Positions 17,926 through 27,253 of a stretch of DNA of 64,000 nt are shown here, in pieces. The first letter of the stretch is position 1, and each line of letters begins with the position of its first letter. The stretch is from Microbacterium enclense. GTDB lineage: Bacteria; Actinomycetota; Actinomycetes; Actinomycetales; Microbacteriaceae. Made by a program: the position numbers and the translations under genes. The notes under the pieces are model-generated. The model saw nothing but the letters and a program-made list of their open reading frames with translations. It had not been told where the DNA came from and made no database searches. Location of the stretch: contig CP116226.1 in NCBI GenBank assembly GCA_038182865.1, forward strand, positions 124,001 to 188,000. The letters run 5' to 3'.

Positions 17926-20762
17926 CGGTTCCCTCCCGGGTTCGGGCCCACGATGCGGGGCGTTCGCCGGGCCACCCGGCGCGAGGCGGCAGTCGGCACG
18001 GCCAGCAGCAACGCGATGAGCAGGACGCCGAGCGATCCCACCGTCACGAGGCTCTGCAGACGCGACTGATGGGCGTCGATCGGCGCTCGCGGCTGCACGT
18101 CGGCGGTCACGCGCCAGAGGTCTCCGCGCGATGTCGCGCCGACGCTGTCGAGCGCATCGCGCTGGTCCAACGACGTCGCCGCGGCCAGGCGCGCGCCACG
18201 GATCACATCGTCTTCGCCCGCCGGAGCGGCCTGCAGCAGGACGAAGCCGATTCCCCGTTCTGCGAGGCGCTCCACCACATCGTCCGACGACGGGGTCGAC
18301 AGGTCGGCGGCCAGATCGGCGAGCTCGACGTCGGCCGGCCGCGCCTCGGTGCGCGTGGCCTGGACGGTGCTCTGTCCCCCGACCGTGGCGCTGCCGCCCC
18401 AGACGACGTCCACGCGCAGTCCGTCGGCGCGCGGGTCGAGGACGATCGTGCCGATCGAGGTGGAGCCGCGCCCCTCGGCGGCGACGAACGCCGGCAGCGT
18501 CGAGGTCGGGCCGTTCGTGAGCACCGAGCGCGGGGTGGACTGATCCGCCGAAGCGGTGAGGGCCGGGCCGACGGCGACCACCAGCGCGACGAGGGTCACC
18601 AGAGCGCCGATGGGTCGCAGCACGCGGACGCGCTCGACGATTCCGGCATCCAGGGCCACCATCGCGCTCCCGACCACGCCGAGCCACGCGAGGCTGAGAC
18701 CCGCACCCGGCCACAGCGGCACGGGGGTGCCGTGATCGAACGAGACGGCGACGCCCACCGCCGCGAACGCGGTGGCCAGCCCCACCGCCGCGATCACGAG
18801 GAGAGCGGATGCCGTGACCCACCGCGGCGTGAGGACCGCCAGCAGCGCGAGCACGGCGAGCGGGGCGATCAGCAGGCCCACCCACCAGACGGGACCGTCG
18901 AACACGGTGGCCCATCCGCCGGGATCGGAGCTGGGGAATCCGGCGGCGACGAGCGCGCGGCCGAGCGGGTTCGCCGACACCTCGTCACCGGCGTAAGGGA
19001 CGCCGGGGTCGGCGAGCAGCCCCCATGGGTTGCCCGCACGCACTTGGGTCCACACGAGCGGGGCGAACACGACGATCGAGGGCACCACGAGCCACACCAC
19101 GCGCGCCACTCCGCGCGCGGCCACGAGGGCGACGACCACGAGGGCCGCCGACCACAGCACGACGACCGCAGGGGCGAGCGAGGGCGCGCACGCGAGAACC
19201 AGCACCAGAAGGATGGATGCCGCGCCCGCCGGCGCCCAGGCACGGTGCGCGACGCTCGCGGCGTAGAACAGCCACGGCAGGAGCAGGTGCACGAGCAGGG
19301 CCGCCGGGCGGCCCTCCACGATCGCGGCGAGGAACGTCGGCGCGAGCGCCCAGGCGACGGCCGCGGTGATGCGCAGGAGCGACGACTCGGTGATGCGGGT
19401 CGCTGCGAACCACCCGCCGAGCACGGCGAGCGGGAGAGCGAGCACCCAGAGCACGACGAGGGCACGGGAGGGGTCACCGGGCGAGAGGGTGCCGATGAGC
19501 GCGATCACCGCGGAGAACGGATCGGCCGGGCCCACGGCATCCCATCCGAGGGCCCGCGAGCCCCACGCCGCGTCCTGCCAGAGCTGCACGACGGTCGCCC
19601 GCAACGGCGCCAGCGCACCTCCGCCGAGCACCGGCCAGGCCAGGAGGGGGAAGAACAGGGCCGCCGAGACCGCGAGGGCACCGAGCACGGCCCACGCGCC
19701 GCCCCCGGTGAAGAAGCGCAGCTCGGAGCGCACCGGAGCGTCGACGACGGCGCCGTCGGACTCCCAGCGCAAGCGCATCTCGCCCCGTGAGACGCGCAAC
19801 GGCGCAATGCGCGACCACCCGACCGCGCGCACCGTGCGGATGCGGCGACGGGCGCGGGCGACGGCAGCCATGCGGGCCATGACGAGGATCGTGGCACCCC
19901 ACTCGGGAAGCACGCGGTACGGCGCCTTGGCGACGAGGTGCAGGATGCTGCGCCACAACGCGAGCGGCAGGAACGACAACCAGTGCAGCGGGACGGCAGC
20001 GGCCGGCGCGTAGGCGAGACGGCGGTGCAGTTGCGCGGTGCGCTCGGCGAAAGCCCGGCGCCGGGCGCGGCGGCGACCGCGCGCCATGGCCGCGACACCG
20101 TCACCGGCCACCGCGACCCGCGCGGAGGGCACGAGCGAGACACGGTCTCCCGCGAGGCGCGCGCACACACCGAGGTCGACGCCCTCGTCGGCACCGCCGA
20201 GGGCCGGGTCGAGCCCGCCCAGGGCGGTCCACGACTCGCGGCGGATCAACAGGCCGCGCACATCGGCGCCGAGGACGTCGGCGTCGCCGTCGTGCTGCCC
20301 CTGATCGAACTCCCCGGCCGCGAGCTCGACCGTACGGCCGTAGCGGGTGAGGCTGACACCGAGCGACACGATCTCCTCGGGCTCGTCCCAGCGGACGAGC
20401 TTGGGAGCCGCGACCGCGAGCGACGGCGACAGCTCCAGCGCGCCGGCGAGACGGACGAGAGCGTCGGGTTCGGGAGCCGTGTCCTGGGCGAGCAGCCACA
20501 CCGCGTCGCCCGTGAGTCGAGGGGTCGCCAGCGCCGTCGCGACGGCGAAGGGCGTCCCGGCGGCGGCGGTGATGACGCCCTCGGCACCCGACGAGGCGGC
20601 GAGCTGCGTCAGAGCGGGATCCGCTCCGCACAGGACGATGGTGAGCGCGTCGACGGGGCGGCTCTGGGCGGCGATGGCCGCCAGAGTGCGCGTCAGATGG
20701 TGCGCGGCAGGAGTCCGTCCCTCGGGGCGGACGACGAGGATGGCGTGAACACGGGCGGGCAT
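17922..20762 (-). CDS. Large glycosyltransferase family 2 / polytopic membrane protein
   Basis: 946 aa. The N-terminal 230 or so residues are a GT2-like domain (HAILVVRPEGRTPAAHHLTRTL, later LLAQDTAPEPDALVRLAGAL, LGGADEGVDLGVCARLAG). The middle and C-terminal parts contain about a dozen hydrophobic helices, followed by a soluble end with a further single helix. Such proteins add sugars to, or move, envelope polysaccharides. The substrate cannot be told from sequence. Probably transcribed from a TAGGCT -10 box nine bases upstream of the ATG, and coupled to the DUF5719 gene. Lies between whiB2 and the DUF5719 gene, a neighbourhood also conserved in mycobacteria. Confidence 0.85.
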   Translation of the reverse strand: MPARVHAILVVRPEGRTPAAHHLTRTLAAIAAQSRPVDALTIVLCGADPALTQLAASSGAEGVITAAAGTPFAVATALATPRLTGDAVWLLAQDTAPEPDALVRLAGALELSPSLAVAAPKLVRWDEPEEIVSLGVSLTRYGRTVELAAGEFDQGQHDGDADVLGADVRGLLIRRESWTALGGLDPALGGADEGVDLGVCARLAGDRVSLVPSARVAVAGDGVAAMARGRRRARRRAFAERTAQLHRRLAYAPAAAVPLHWLSFLPLALWRSILHLVAKAPYRVLPEWGATILVMARMAAVARARRRIRTVRAVGWSRIAPLRVSRGEMRLRWESDGAVVDAPVRSELRFFTGGGAWAVLGALAVSAALFFPLLAWPVLGGGALAPLRATVVQLWQDAAWGSRALGWDAVGPADPFSAVIALIGTLSPGDPSRALVVLWVLALPLAVLGGWFAATRITESSLLRITAAVAWALAPTFLAAIVEGRPAALLVHLLLPWLFYAASVAHRAWAPAGAASILLVLVLACAPSLAPAVVVLWSAALVVVALVAARGVARVVWLVVPSIVVFAPLVWTQVRAGNPWGLLADPGVPYAGDEVSANPLGRALVAAGFPSSDPGGWATVFDGPVWWVGLLIAPLAVLALLAVLTPRWVTASALLVIAAVGLATAFAAVGVAVSFDHGTPVPLWPGAGLSLAWLGVVGSAMVALDAGIVERVRVLRPIGALVTLVALVVAVGPALTASADQSTPRSVLTNGPTSTLPAFVAAEGRGSTSIGTIVLDPRADGLRVDVVWGGSATVGGQSTVQATRTEARPADVELADLAADLSTPSSDDVVERLAERGIGFVLLQAAPAGEDDVIRGARLAAATSLDQRDALDSVGATSRGDLWRVTADVQPRAPIDAHQSRLQSLVTVGSLGVLLIALLLAVPTAASRRVARRTPRIVGPNPGGNR

Positions 20763-20771
20763 GGCGCAGTC

Positions 20772-20777
20772 AGCCTA
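20772..20777 (-). promoter_or_regulatory. -10 box TAGGCT for the GT2-DUF5719 operon
   Basis: TAGGCT on the minus strand ends nine bases before the ATG at 20762, giving a leaderless or near-leaderless mRNA. Confidence 0.4.
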
Positions 20778-20857
20778 AGCGCGCTCCCCCGCGTTCGCCG
20801 ACGCCGCGCCGAGCGGAGGGGGATCGCTCAGGACCGCGTCGCCCGTCGGTCGCCGAG

Positions 20858-21181
20858 TCAGGCGCGACGCTTGAGCTTGCGGCGCTCGCGCTCGCTGAGA
20901 CCGCCCCAGATGCCGAACCGTTCGTCGTTCTGCAGGGCGTACTCGAGGCACTCCGACTTGACGTCGCAGGAGGTGCAGATGCGCTTCGCGTCGCGCGTGG
21001 ATCCGCCCTTCTCGGGGAAGAACGCCTCGGGGTCGGTCTGAGCGCAGAGCGCATCGGTCTGCCACGCGAGGGTGTTCTCCTCGACGGAATCGATATCCCG
21101 GCGAACGCCGGGAACGCCGAGGTCGACCGGATCGACGAACCAGTTGTCCGGAACACCGGACCGGTACTGCGACGTCGTCAT
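20858..21181 (-). CDS. whiB2: WhiB-family iron-sulfur transcription factor, WhiB2/WhmD type
   Basis: 107 aa. The four cluster-binding cysteines are Cys46, Cys69, Cys72 and Cys78 (LCAQTD, CTSCDVKSEC). They are followed by the GIWGG turn (90-94) and a basic tail (RERRKLKRRA) for DNA contact. WhiB2/WhmD controls septation and growth in actinobacteria and acts with the principal sigma factor. The ATG has a perfect GGAGG ribosome site. A sigma70-like promoter sits about 50-80 bases upstream. The WhiB2 assignment uses the length, the acidic N-terminal extension and the location next to manA and the Rv3258c/Rv3259-like genes. Confidence 0.92.
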   Translation of the reverse strand: MTTSQYRSGVPDNWFVDPVDLGVPGVRRDIDSVEENTLAWQTDALCAQTDPEAFFPEKGGSTRDAKRICTSCDVKSECLEYALQNDERFGIWGGLSERERRKLKRRA

Positions 21182-21232
21182 GTCGTCCTCCGCCTCGCTC
21201 GAGCCCCCGCCACGCGTTTTCGCGTACGAGTA

Positions 21233-21261
21233 ATTACACCCGTGTCATTCGGATTGGTCAA
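21233..21261 (-). promoter_or_regulatory. Sigma70-like promoter of whiB2
   Basis: On the minus strand, -35 TTGACC (21256-21261) and -10 TGTAAT (21233-21238) are separated by exactly 17 bases, inside the only AT-rich patch of this gap. A leader of about 45 bases ends in a GGAGG ribosome site (21187-21191). This is the best-matching promoter in the window. Confidence 0.8.
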
Positions 21262-21327
21262 GTCGCGGATCGTAAACCCTCAAGGCAGAGGTGAACCTTC
21301 ACCCGCGCCCTCGGCGTGTCGCGCGCG

Positions 21328-22491
21328 TCACTCCCCCGGCATGGCGACGAAGACCTCGCCGCCCTGAACCGTCAGCGGGCTCTCGTCGGTCGTCGCCAGG
21401 GCCGCCTGCCCGGGTGCGAGGGTCACGCGCGCTCCCGACGCGCCCGTGACCGTCGCGTGACCCGCGACGCCCACCGCGATCGAGACGCCGCGCAGATCGA
21501 CCGGCGTCGCAGACGCCGACGCATCGACGTGGGCGAGTGCGAAGTCCGCGATGCCGGGCGCGAACAGCTCTGCACCGTCAGCGGTCGTCGTGGGGAGCAG
21601 GCGCGGCGGCGCCGCGGGGTGGAAATCGACGAGGCCCAGCAGTTCCGGCACGTCGATGTGCTTGGGGGTGAGTCCGCCACGCAGCACGTTGTCGCTCGCC
21701 GCCATGATCTCCACGCCCAGGCCGGCGACGTAGGCGTGGAGCACCCCGGCCGGAACGAAGATCGCTTCGCCGCGACGGAGCTCGACGAGGTTCATCAGCA
21801 GCGCCACGACGATGCCGGGATCGCCCGGGTAGGACTCGCGGAGCTGGCGGACCAGAGCCGACTCCGCCGCGAAGGAAGGGGACGACACGGATGCCGCCGC
21901 CTCGACGATCTGCTCGATCTGCGCCCTCGTGGCCTCTCCCAGGGCCCAGCCGATCGCGGCACGCAGTCCCTCGGCGGCGGCGTCGGCCGAGAGCCGGGCG
22001 CGGAGCTGGGCCACCCCCTCCCCGTCGGCGAGGTCGGCCACGAGTCGCTGCGTCTGCTCGACGTCGCGCAGGCCTGCGAGAGCGGTGAACGTCTCGCTCA
22101 GGGCGACGATGACCTCGGGCTTGTGGTTGTCGTCCTTGTAGTTGCGCGACCCCGCGTCGCGCGGCACGCCGGCGGCTTCCTCCCGGGCGAAGCCCTCCAC
22201 GGCCTGCGCCTTCGAGGGGTGGACCTGGATCGACAGGGGCGCCCCGGCCGCGAGCAGCTTCAGCAGATAGGGCAGCTTCTCCGGGGATCCCGTCTCACGC
22301 GCCGCGGCCGGCAGCCACTCGTCGAGGGTCGCGCCAGAGCCGTCGAGCACCTCGGCGGGCGAGCCGGGGTGGTCACCGAACCACACCTCCGCTTCGGGAG
22401 CACCCGTGGGGGTGCGTCCTTCGAGGTCGGCGAGGAGGGTCGGGCTTCCCCACGCGTAGGCGCGGGGCGTGTTCGAGAGGGCAACCAGCAC
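21328..22491 (-). CDS. manA: Mannose-6-phosphate isomerase, class I
   Basis: A 387-aa zinc enzyme converting fructose 6-phosphate and mannose 6-phosphate, the entry to GDP-mannose. Metal and substrate motifs are visible: SIQVHPSK (Gln and His ligands), the conserved NHKPE, and GVLHAY with the third His ligand region. The cupin core and C-terminal beta domain are complete. The start is GTG at 22491, six bases after a TAGGCT box, so probably leaderless. It adjoins whiB2, as Rv3255c does in mycobacteria, but no phosphomannomutase gene is present between them here. Divergent from the O-antigen-ligase-like genes. Confidence 0.95.
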   Translation of the reverse strand: MLVALSNTPRAYAWGSPTLLADLEGRTPTGAPEAEVWFGDHPGSPAEVLDGSGATLDEWLPAAARETGSPEKLPYLLKLLAAGAPLSIQVHPSKAQAVEGFAREEAAGVPRDAGSRNYKDDNHKPEVIVALSETFTALAGLRDVEQTQRLVADLADGEGVAQLRARLSADAAAEGLRAAIGWALGEATRAQIEQIVEAAASVSSPSFAAESALVRQLRESYPGDPGIVVALLMNLVELRRGEAIFVPAGVLHAYVAGLGVEIMAASDNVLRGGLTPKHIDVPELLGLVDFHPAAPPRLLPTTTADGAELFAPGIADFALAHVDASASATPVDLRGVSIAVGVAGHATVTGASGARVTLAPGQAALATTDESPLTVQGGEVFVAMPGE

Positions 22492-22497
22492 GGCGAA

Positions 22498-22503
22498 AGC
22501 CTA
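22498..22503 (-). promoter_or_regulatory. -10 box TAGGCT for manA
   Basis: TAGGCT on the minus strand ends six bases before the GTG at 22491; leaderless spacing. Confidence 0.5.
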
Positions 22504-22537
22504 GCGTTCCCGCCCGTCGGGACCGGGACCCGGGCGG

Positions 22538-22543
22538 TAGCCT
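22538..22543 (+). promoter_or_regulatory. -10 box TAGCCT for the O-antigen-ligase-like operon
   Basis: TAGCCT ends nine bases before the ATG at 22553. No ribosome site is visible, which fits a leaderless or near-leaderless message. Confidence 0.4.
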
Positions 22544-22552
22544 GAATCCACC

Positions 22553-23953
22553 ATGGCCATGTACACGAACCACCCGGTCTCGGCACCGCCGACGGCTCCC
22601 GTTCGCGAGACCACGGGCCATCTGCTGCTGCGCGCGTGGTGCGTGTTCGTGATCGTCCTGGCCCTCGGCGGCGTGGGGCTCGTCAACGCGGTCGGCCCGA
22701 CGCTCAGCACCGTCGTGGTGATCGCCTCCGCGATCGTGTCCGCGACCGTCTGGCTCGTCGTGCGCCCGCCCGTCGCGGTGCGCCGCCTCCCCTGGCTCGC
22801 GTTCGCGTACGTCGCGTGGGCCGTCCTCTCCGTGCTGTGGAGCGCGTGGCCGGCGGCATCCATCCTCACCCTTCTGCTCCTGCTCATCACGACGTTCCAG
22901 GGACTGTTCATCGGTGCGGTGCTGACGTGGCGCGACGTGGTGCGTGCCGTGGCGTCCGCGGCGAAATGGATCGTCGGGCTGTCGCTGCTGTTCGAGGTCG
23001 CGGTCTCGCTGTTCGTCCGCGGCCCGATCCTCCCGGGCTTCGTCCTGCCGACCTCGCGGATGGATCCGATCGTGTACTGGTCGCGAGACAACCTCTTCGA
23101 CGGCGGGCGCATCCAGGGCATCTTCGGAAACGCGAACCTGCTCGCCTCGGTCATGCTCGTGGCCATCATCGTGTTCGCGATCCGTTTCGCCGCGGGCGCT
23201 CCGCGGCGCACCCTGCTCCTCGCGTGGATCGCGGTCGCGGCGTTCCTGTTCGTGCGCGCGGGATCGGCCACGGCGGTGATCTCGGCGGCCTTCGTGGCCC
23301 TGGTGCTCGGGACGGTCCTGGTGATGCGCACGGCGAGCCGCCCCGGCGAGCGGACCCGGTGGTACCTCCTGTACGCGGTGCTCGGCCTCGGCGGCGGCGC
23401 GGCGCTCTGGTTCGGGCGGGACGCGATCTTCGGACTCCTCGGCCGCGGGGCCGACCTCACGGGCCGTGAGGGGATCTGGGCAGACGTGCTCGCCCGCGCG
23501 GCGGAGCGGCCCGTCACCGGGTGGGGCTTCTCGACGCCGTGGATCGCCTCGGAACCGCTCATCGACGGCTGGATCGTCGACCACGGCCAAACGGTCGTGC
23601 AAGCGCACAGCGTCTGGATCGACATCTTCTTCCAGCTCGGCGGCGTCGGGGTCCTCCTGTTGACGCTGGTGTACCTGGCGTACCTGTGGCGGTCATGGTT
23701 CTTCGCGATCGACCGTCCGCGCTGGGATCTGCGCGCAGATCGGCCGTACTCTCCGCTGACGCTGCTGCCCACTCTCATCGGGGCGCTGCTCGTCGTCCAG
23801 GGGCTCACCGAGTCCGGTCCCCTGCTGCTGTGGGGGTGGATGTTCGTCGTGCTGTTCGGGGCGAAGATCAAGCAGGCACCGCTCGTCGGCGTCGGACCCG
23901 CCGAACAGAGCATCGCGATCGAGCGGGGCGAGCCGCAGAGCACCGGATCGTGA
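22553..23953 (+). CDS. O-antigen ligase / polymerase-like membrane protein (first copy)
   Basis: 466 aa with about ten to twelve transmembrane helices and a long periplasmic loop near residues 300-350. The loop carries the Wzy_C/WaaL-type pattern DLTGREGIWADVLARAAERPVTGWGFSTPW, with the conserved Arg and the RPVTGWG signature, and a His in VVQAHSVW. Family members join or polymerise lipid-linked glycans on the outer face of the membrane. Which glycan is handled is not shown by the sequence; the neighbours make galactofuranan a candidate. The stop overlaps the start of a second, diverged copy. Confidence 0.88.
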   Translation: MAMYTNHPVSAPPTAPVRETTGHLLLRAWCVFVIVLALGGVGLVNAVGPTLSTVVVIASAIVSATVWLVVRPPVAVRRLPWLAFAYVAWAVLSVLWSAWPAASILTLLLLLITTFQGLFIGAVLTWRDVVRAVASAAKWIVGLSLLFEVAVSLFVRGPILPGFVLPTSRMDPIVYWSRDNLFDGGRIQGIFGNANLLASVMLVAIIVFAIRFAAGAPRRTLLLAWIAVAAFLFVRAGSATAVISAAFVALVLGTVLVMRTASRPGERTRWYLLYAVLGLGGGAALWFGRDAIFGLLGRGADLTGREGIWADVLARAAERPVTGWGFSTPWIASEPLIDGWIVDHGQTVVQAHSVWIDIFFQLGGVGVLLLTLVYLAYLWRSWFFAIDRPRWDLRADRPYSPLTLLPTLIGALLVVQGLTESGPLLLWGWMFVVLFGAKIKQAPLVGVGPAEQSIAIERGEPQSTGS

Positions 23954-25290
23954 GCTCGGCGCCGTTCGCGCCCGTCGCCGCCCTGTCCTCGCTCCTCGCC
24001 TCCGCGGGCTTCGCGCGAGCCTTCACCCTGACCGTCTTCGCGACCGTCTTCGGCTCCGTCGCGATCCGCGGGCTTGCGAGCGACGTCACCCTCGGCACGA
24101 TCGAGACGGGCCTCTGCCTCCTCGGCGGGGGGATCCTCGTCGCCCGACGCCACGAGATCGAGCTGGTCCGCCTCGCTCCGACGACGCTCGTGCTCCTGCT
24201 GGCGTGGGCGGGGGCGAGCGTGCTCTGGAGCGCCGATCCCGCGGCGAGCCTCGGCGGGTGGGCCGCGCTGGTCGCGGTGTCGTTCCTCGCCGTCGTGATC
24301 GGGCACATCCGCGACGCGCTGCAGACGGTGCGCGCCCTCGGAGACGTTCTCCGCTGGCTGCTCGGCGCCTCGCTCGCACTCGAGGTGCTGAGCGGCATCC
24401 TGCTCGATCTGCCCATTCCCTTCCTCGGCATCCAGGGCGACATCGCCGCCCTGGGCCCCGTGCAGGGACTCTTCGGCACGCGCAACGTCCTGGGCTTCGT
24501 GACGGTCATCGCCCTCATCACCTTCCTCGTCGAGTACCGCACGCAGTCGGTCCGACCGGGGGCGGCGATCGCCTCCGTGATCCTCGCCGGGTCGCTCGCG
24601 GCGCTGAGCGGTTCGCCGACCGTGCTCGCGGTGGCCGTGAGCACGGGTGTCGCCACGCTTGCGCTCACTCTCGTCCGCCGTCTGCCCTCACGCCGTCGCC
24701 CTCTCGCCCAGCTGGTCCTCGGTGTCGGCGTCATCGTCGCTGTCGCCACGGGGTATGCCCTCCGCGACGGCGTGGTCGCGCTGGTCGATGCACGAGCCGA
24801 CCTGTCGCTGCGCACCGACCTGTGGTCGGAGCTGCTGACGTACGTGGCGTACCGGCCCGTCGAGGGCTTCGGGTGGTTCGGCCCGTGGTCGCTCGACTCC
24901 TTCCCCTTCGCCTCGCTGAACTTCACTCTCGGCGAGCGGCACACGTCGGCGCTCGATGCCTACCTCGACGTCCTCCTGCAACTGGGCTGGGCCGGACTCC
25001 TTCTCTTTCTCACCCTCGGTGCCCTCGCGCTCGCCCGCGGCTGGCTGGTGGCGAGCGAGAGGCGCTCGGTCGTGCACGCGTGGACGCCGCTCACGCTGGT
25101 CGCCCTTCTGACGTTCTCGCTGTTCGAGAGCTTCACGCTCTCGGGAGCGGGGCTGCTCCTGCTCGTCGTCTGCGCGGTGCGGGCGGGACAGTCGCGTTCG
25201 TGGCGTGAGAGCCTCGGACTCCGGATGCCGCCGGCACCCTCGCGCGACGCCGGCCCCGGCGTTCAGGGCCCGCCCACCGCCGCCGGGTAG
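23950..25290 (+). CDS. O-antigen ligase / polymerase-like membrane protein (second copy)
   Basis: 446 aa, polytopic, homologous in layout to the preceding gene. It has the loop DLSLRTDLWSELLTYVAYRPVEGFGWFGPW and a periplasmic His in ERHTSALDAYLDVLLQLGW. The first copy's VTGWG is replaced by VEGFG. The GTG start overlaps the upstream stop (GTGA). Being coupled, the pair probably arose by duplication and diverged, either to act on two glycans or to split polymerase and ligase duties. The soluble C-terminus is short and Pro-rich. It is followed after 49 bases by glfT2. Confidence 0.88.
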   Translation: MSSAPFAPVAALSSLLASAGFARAFTLTVFATVFGSVAIRGLASDVTLGTIETGLCLLGGGILVARRHEIELVRLAPTTLVLLLAWAGASVLWSADPAASLGGWAALVAVSFLAVVIGHIRDALQTVRALGDVLRWLLGASLALEVLSGILLDLPIPFLGIQGDIAALGPVQGLFGTRNVLGFVTVIALITFLVEYRTQSVRPGAAIASVILAGSLAALSGSPTVLAVAVSTGVATLALTLVRRLPSRRRPLAQLVLGVGVIVAVATGYALRDGVVALVDARADLSLRTDLWSELLTYVAYRPVEGFGWFGPWSLDSFPFASLNFTLGERHTSALDAYLDVLLQLGWAGLLLFLTLGALALARGWLVASERRSVVHAWTPLTLVALLTFSLFESFTLSGAGLLLLVVCAVRAGQSRSWRESLGLRMPPAPSRDAGPGVQGPPTAAG

Positions 25291-25339
25291 ACTCCGGGTC
25301 GGCCGCCCGACGGCCTGCGCCTTCGACGAAAGACCCTTC

Positions 25340-27253
25340 GTGACGTACACCCTGCAGAACGCCGTGCTCCCGCTCGACCGTGATCCCGACCTTCTCCCCC
25401 TCTACGTCGACCCCGAGACGTGGTCGACGATCGACGAAGAACCGGTCCGTGTCACCAACGTGGCGCAGCTGAGCAACGTCCTGGACCGTCACCGTGCGCG
25501 CATCGTCGCCGGCCGTCGCGTGTCGTTCGGCACGTACTTCAACGCGTTCCCCGCGTCGTACTGGCAGCACTGGACGGCGGTGCGCCAGGTGCGCCTGAAC
25601 GTGCGCACATCGGGCGACGCCACGATCCTGGTGTACCGCTCGAACGGCGCCGGCACGAAGCAGCGGATCGAGACGCGCGAGGTACGCGGCGAATCGACCG
25701 AGACGTCGTTCGACCTCGTGCTCGACCAGTACAGCGACGGTGGCTGGATCTGGTTCGACGTGGCCGCCGACCGCTCGGACGCGATGTTCGAGGGCGCCAC
25801 CTGGACCACCGAGCAAGACCCGGTCCGCGCCGGCAAGGCCAGCATCGGCATCACCACGTACAACAAGCCCGACTACTGCGTGAGCACCCTGCAGGCGCTG
25901 GCCGACGCGCCCGACGTGCTCGACGTCGTCGACCGGGTCTTCCTCATCGACCAGGGCACCGATCTCGTCGCCGACCAGGACGCGTACCCCGAGGTCGCTG
26001 CCCGCCTCGGCGAGACCCTGCAGCTCGTCCGCCAGCCCAACCTCGGCGGCTCCGGCGGCTTCGCGCGCGCCATGACCGAGACGCTCCAGCGCCCGGAGAG
26101 CGACTTCGTCCAGCTGCTCGACGACGACGTCCGCATCGAGCCGGAGTCGATCCGCCGCTCCGTCGTCTTCGGCCGCTACACCTCCGTCCCGACCATCGTC
26201 GGCGCCCACATGTTCGATCTGCTCGACCGCCCCAAACTGCACGCGTGGGCCGAGGTCGTCGACGACGCCCCCTTCATGTGGCGGGCGCTGTACCAGGAGC
26301 GCCTCCCCCACGACTTCAGCGTCGCGAACCTTCGCCAGAGCCCCATCCTGCACATGCGGCTCGACGCCGACTACAACGGCTGGTGGATGTGCCTCATCCC
26401 CACGAGCATCCTCCGCGAGATCGGCTTGTCCCTCCCCGCCTTCATCAAGTGGGACGACGCGGAGTTCTGCCTCCGAGCGCGGGATGCCGGGTACCCGACC
26501 GTGTCGATGCCCGGTGTGGCACTGTGGCACGTCTCGTGGGTCGGCAAGGACGACTCGATCGACTGGCAGGCCTACTTCCACGCGCGGAACCGCATCGTGT
26601 CCGCTCTCCTGCACTCGCACTCCCCCCAGGGCGGAACGCTCATCCGGCACAGCCGACGCCTCGACCTGAAGCACCTCATGATGATGCAGTACTACCCCGT
26701 GGAGCTGCGGCACCGGGCCCTGCGCGACGTGCTCTCCGGTCCGGCGCACATGCGACGCGGCCTCGCGACCGCGATGCCCGAAGCCCGCGCCATCGCGAAG
26801 AAGCACCCCGAGACGGTGGTCCACAAGGATTCGGGGGTGCCGCTGCGCTCGCGCCGGGGACGCCAGGTCTTCAAGCGGTTGAAGCAGCACGAGTTCGACA
26901 GCCCCACCGGCCTGCGCCTGCGCATTTTCACCATCCGCACGCTGCTGTCGCACTGGTTCCACACCCCGCACCCCGAGAACCTGGCCCAGCCCGAGGTCGA
27001 GTTCGGCAAGAACGACGCGCACTGGTGGCGCGTGCCGCACTTCGACAGCGCCCTCGTCAGCGCCGCCGACGGGTCGGGACAGAACATCTACACCCGCGAC
27101 CGCGCGCAGTACCGCCGCATGCTGCGAGAGAGCCTGCGCCTGCACCGTCGTCTGCAGCGGGAATGGCCCCGACTGTCCGCCCAGTACCGCCGCGCTCTGC
27201 CCGACCTCGTCTCCGAGGCCCGATGGCGCGCCACCTTCGAGGAGCAGTCGTGA
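25340..27253 (+). CDS. glfT2: GlfT2-type galactofuranosyltransferase (galactan polymerase)
   Basis: 637 aa, the same length as M. tuberculosis GlfT2. An N-terminal beta domain (about 1-165) is followed by a GT-A domain starting ASIGITTYNKPDYC. The metal motif is Asp261-Asp263 (LLDDDV), the catalytic acidic pair is in KWDDAEF (372-373), and His397 (LWHVSW) completes manganese binding. These match mycobacterial DDD256-258, D371-D372 and H396 almost position for position. A helical C-terminal region with HNARNRIVSALLH-type sequence follows. The enzyme extends galactan with alternating beta-1,5 and beta-1,6 galactofuranose from UDP-Galf. The GTG start has a GAAAG site, and glfT1 follows with a 4-base overlap. 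Confidence 0.95.
   Translation: MTYTLQNAVLPLDRDPDLLPLYVDPETWSTIDEEPVRVTNVAQLSNVLDRHRARIVAGRRVSFGTYFNAFPASYWQHWTAVRQVRLNVRTSGDATILVYRSNGAGTKQRIETREVRGESTETSFDLVLDQYSDGGWIWFDVAADRSDAMFEGATWTTEQDPVRAGKASIGITTYNKPDYCVSTLQALADAPDVLDVVDRVFLIDQGTDLVADQDAYPEVAARLGETLQLVRQPNLGGSGGFARAMTETLQRPESDFVQLLDDDVRIEPESIRRSVVFGRYTSVPTIVGAHMFDLLDRPKLHAWAEVVDDAPFMWRALYQERLPHDFSVANLRQSPILHMRLDADYNGWWMCLIPTSILREIGLSLPAFIKWDDAEFCLRARDAGYPTVSMPGVALWHVSWVGKDDSIDWQAYFHARNRIVSALLHSHSPQGGTLIRHSRRLDLKHLMMMQYYPVELRHRALRDVLSGPAHMRRGLATAMPEARAIAKKHPETVVHKDSGVPLRSRRGRQVFKRLKQHEFDSPTGLRLRIFTIRTLLSHWFHTPHPENLAQPEVEFGKNDAHWWRVPHFDSALVSAADGSGQNIYTRDRAQYRRMLRESLRLHRRLQREWPRLSAQYRRALPDLVSEARWRATFEEQS

Noticed and set aside
17574..19790. 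A 738-aa plus-strand frame opposite the large glycosyltransferase
   Set aside because: Low-complexity Arg/Gly/Asp/Glu sequence, typical of a third-position GC shadow; the real gene has transmembrane helices and a conserved neighbour.
25133..27145. A 670-aa minus-strand frame opposite glfT2
   Set aside because: No family features, while the plus strand encodes GlfT2 with exact catalytic motifs.
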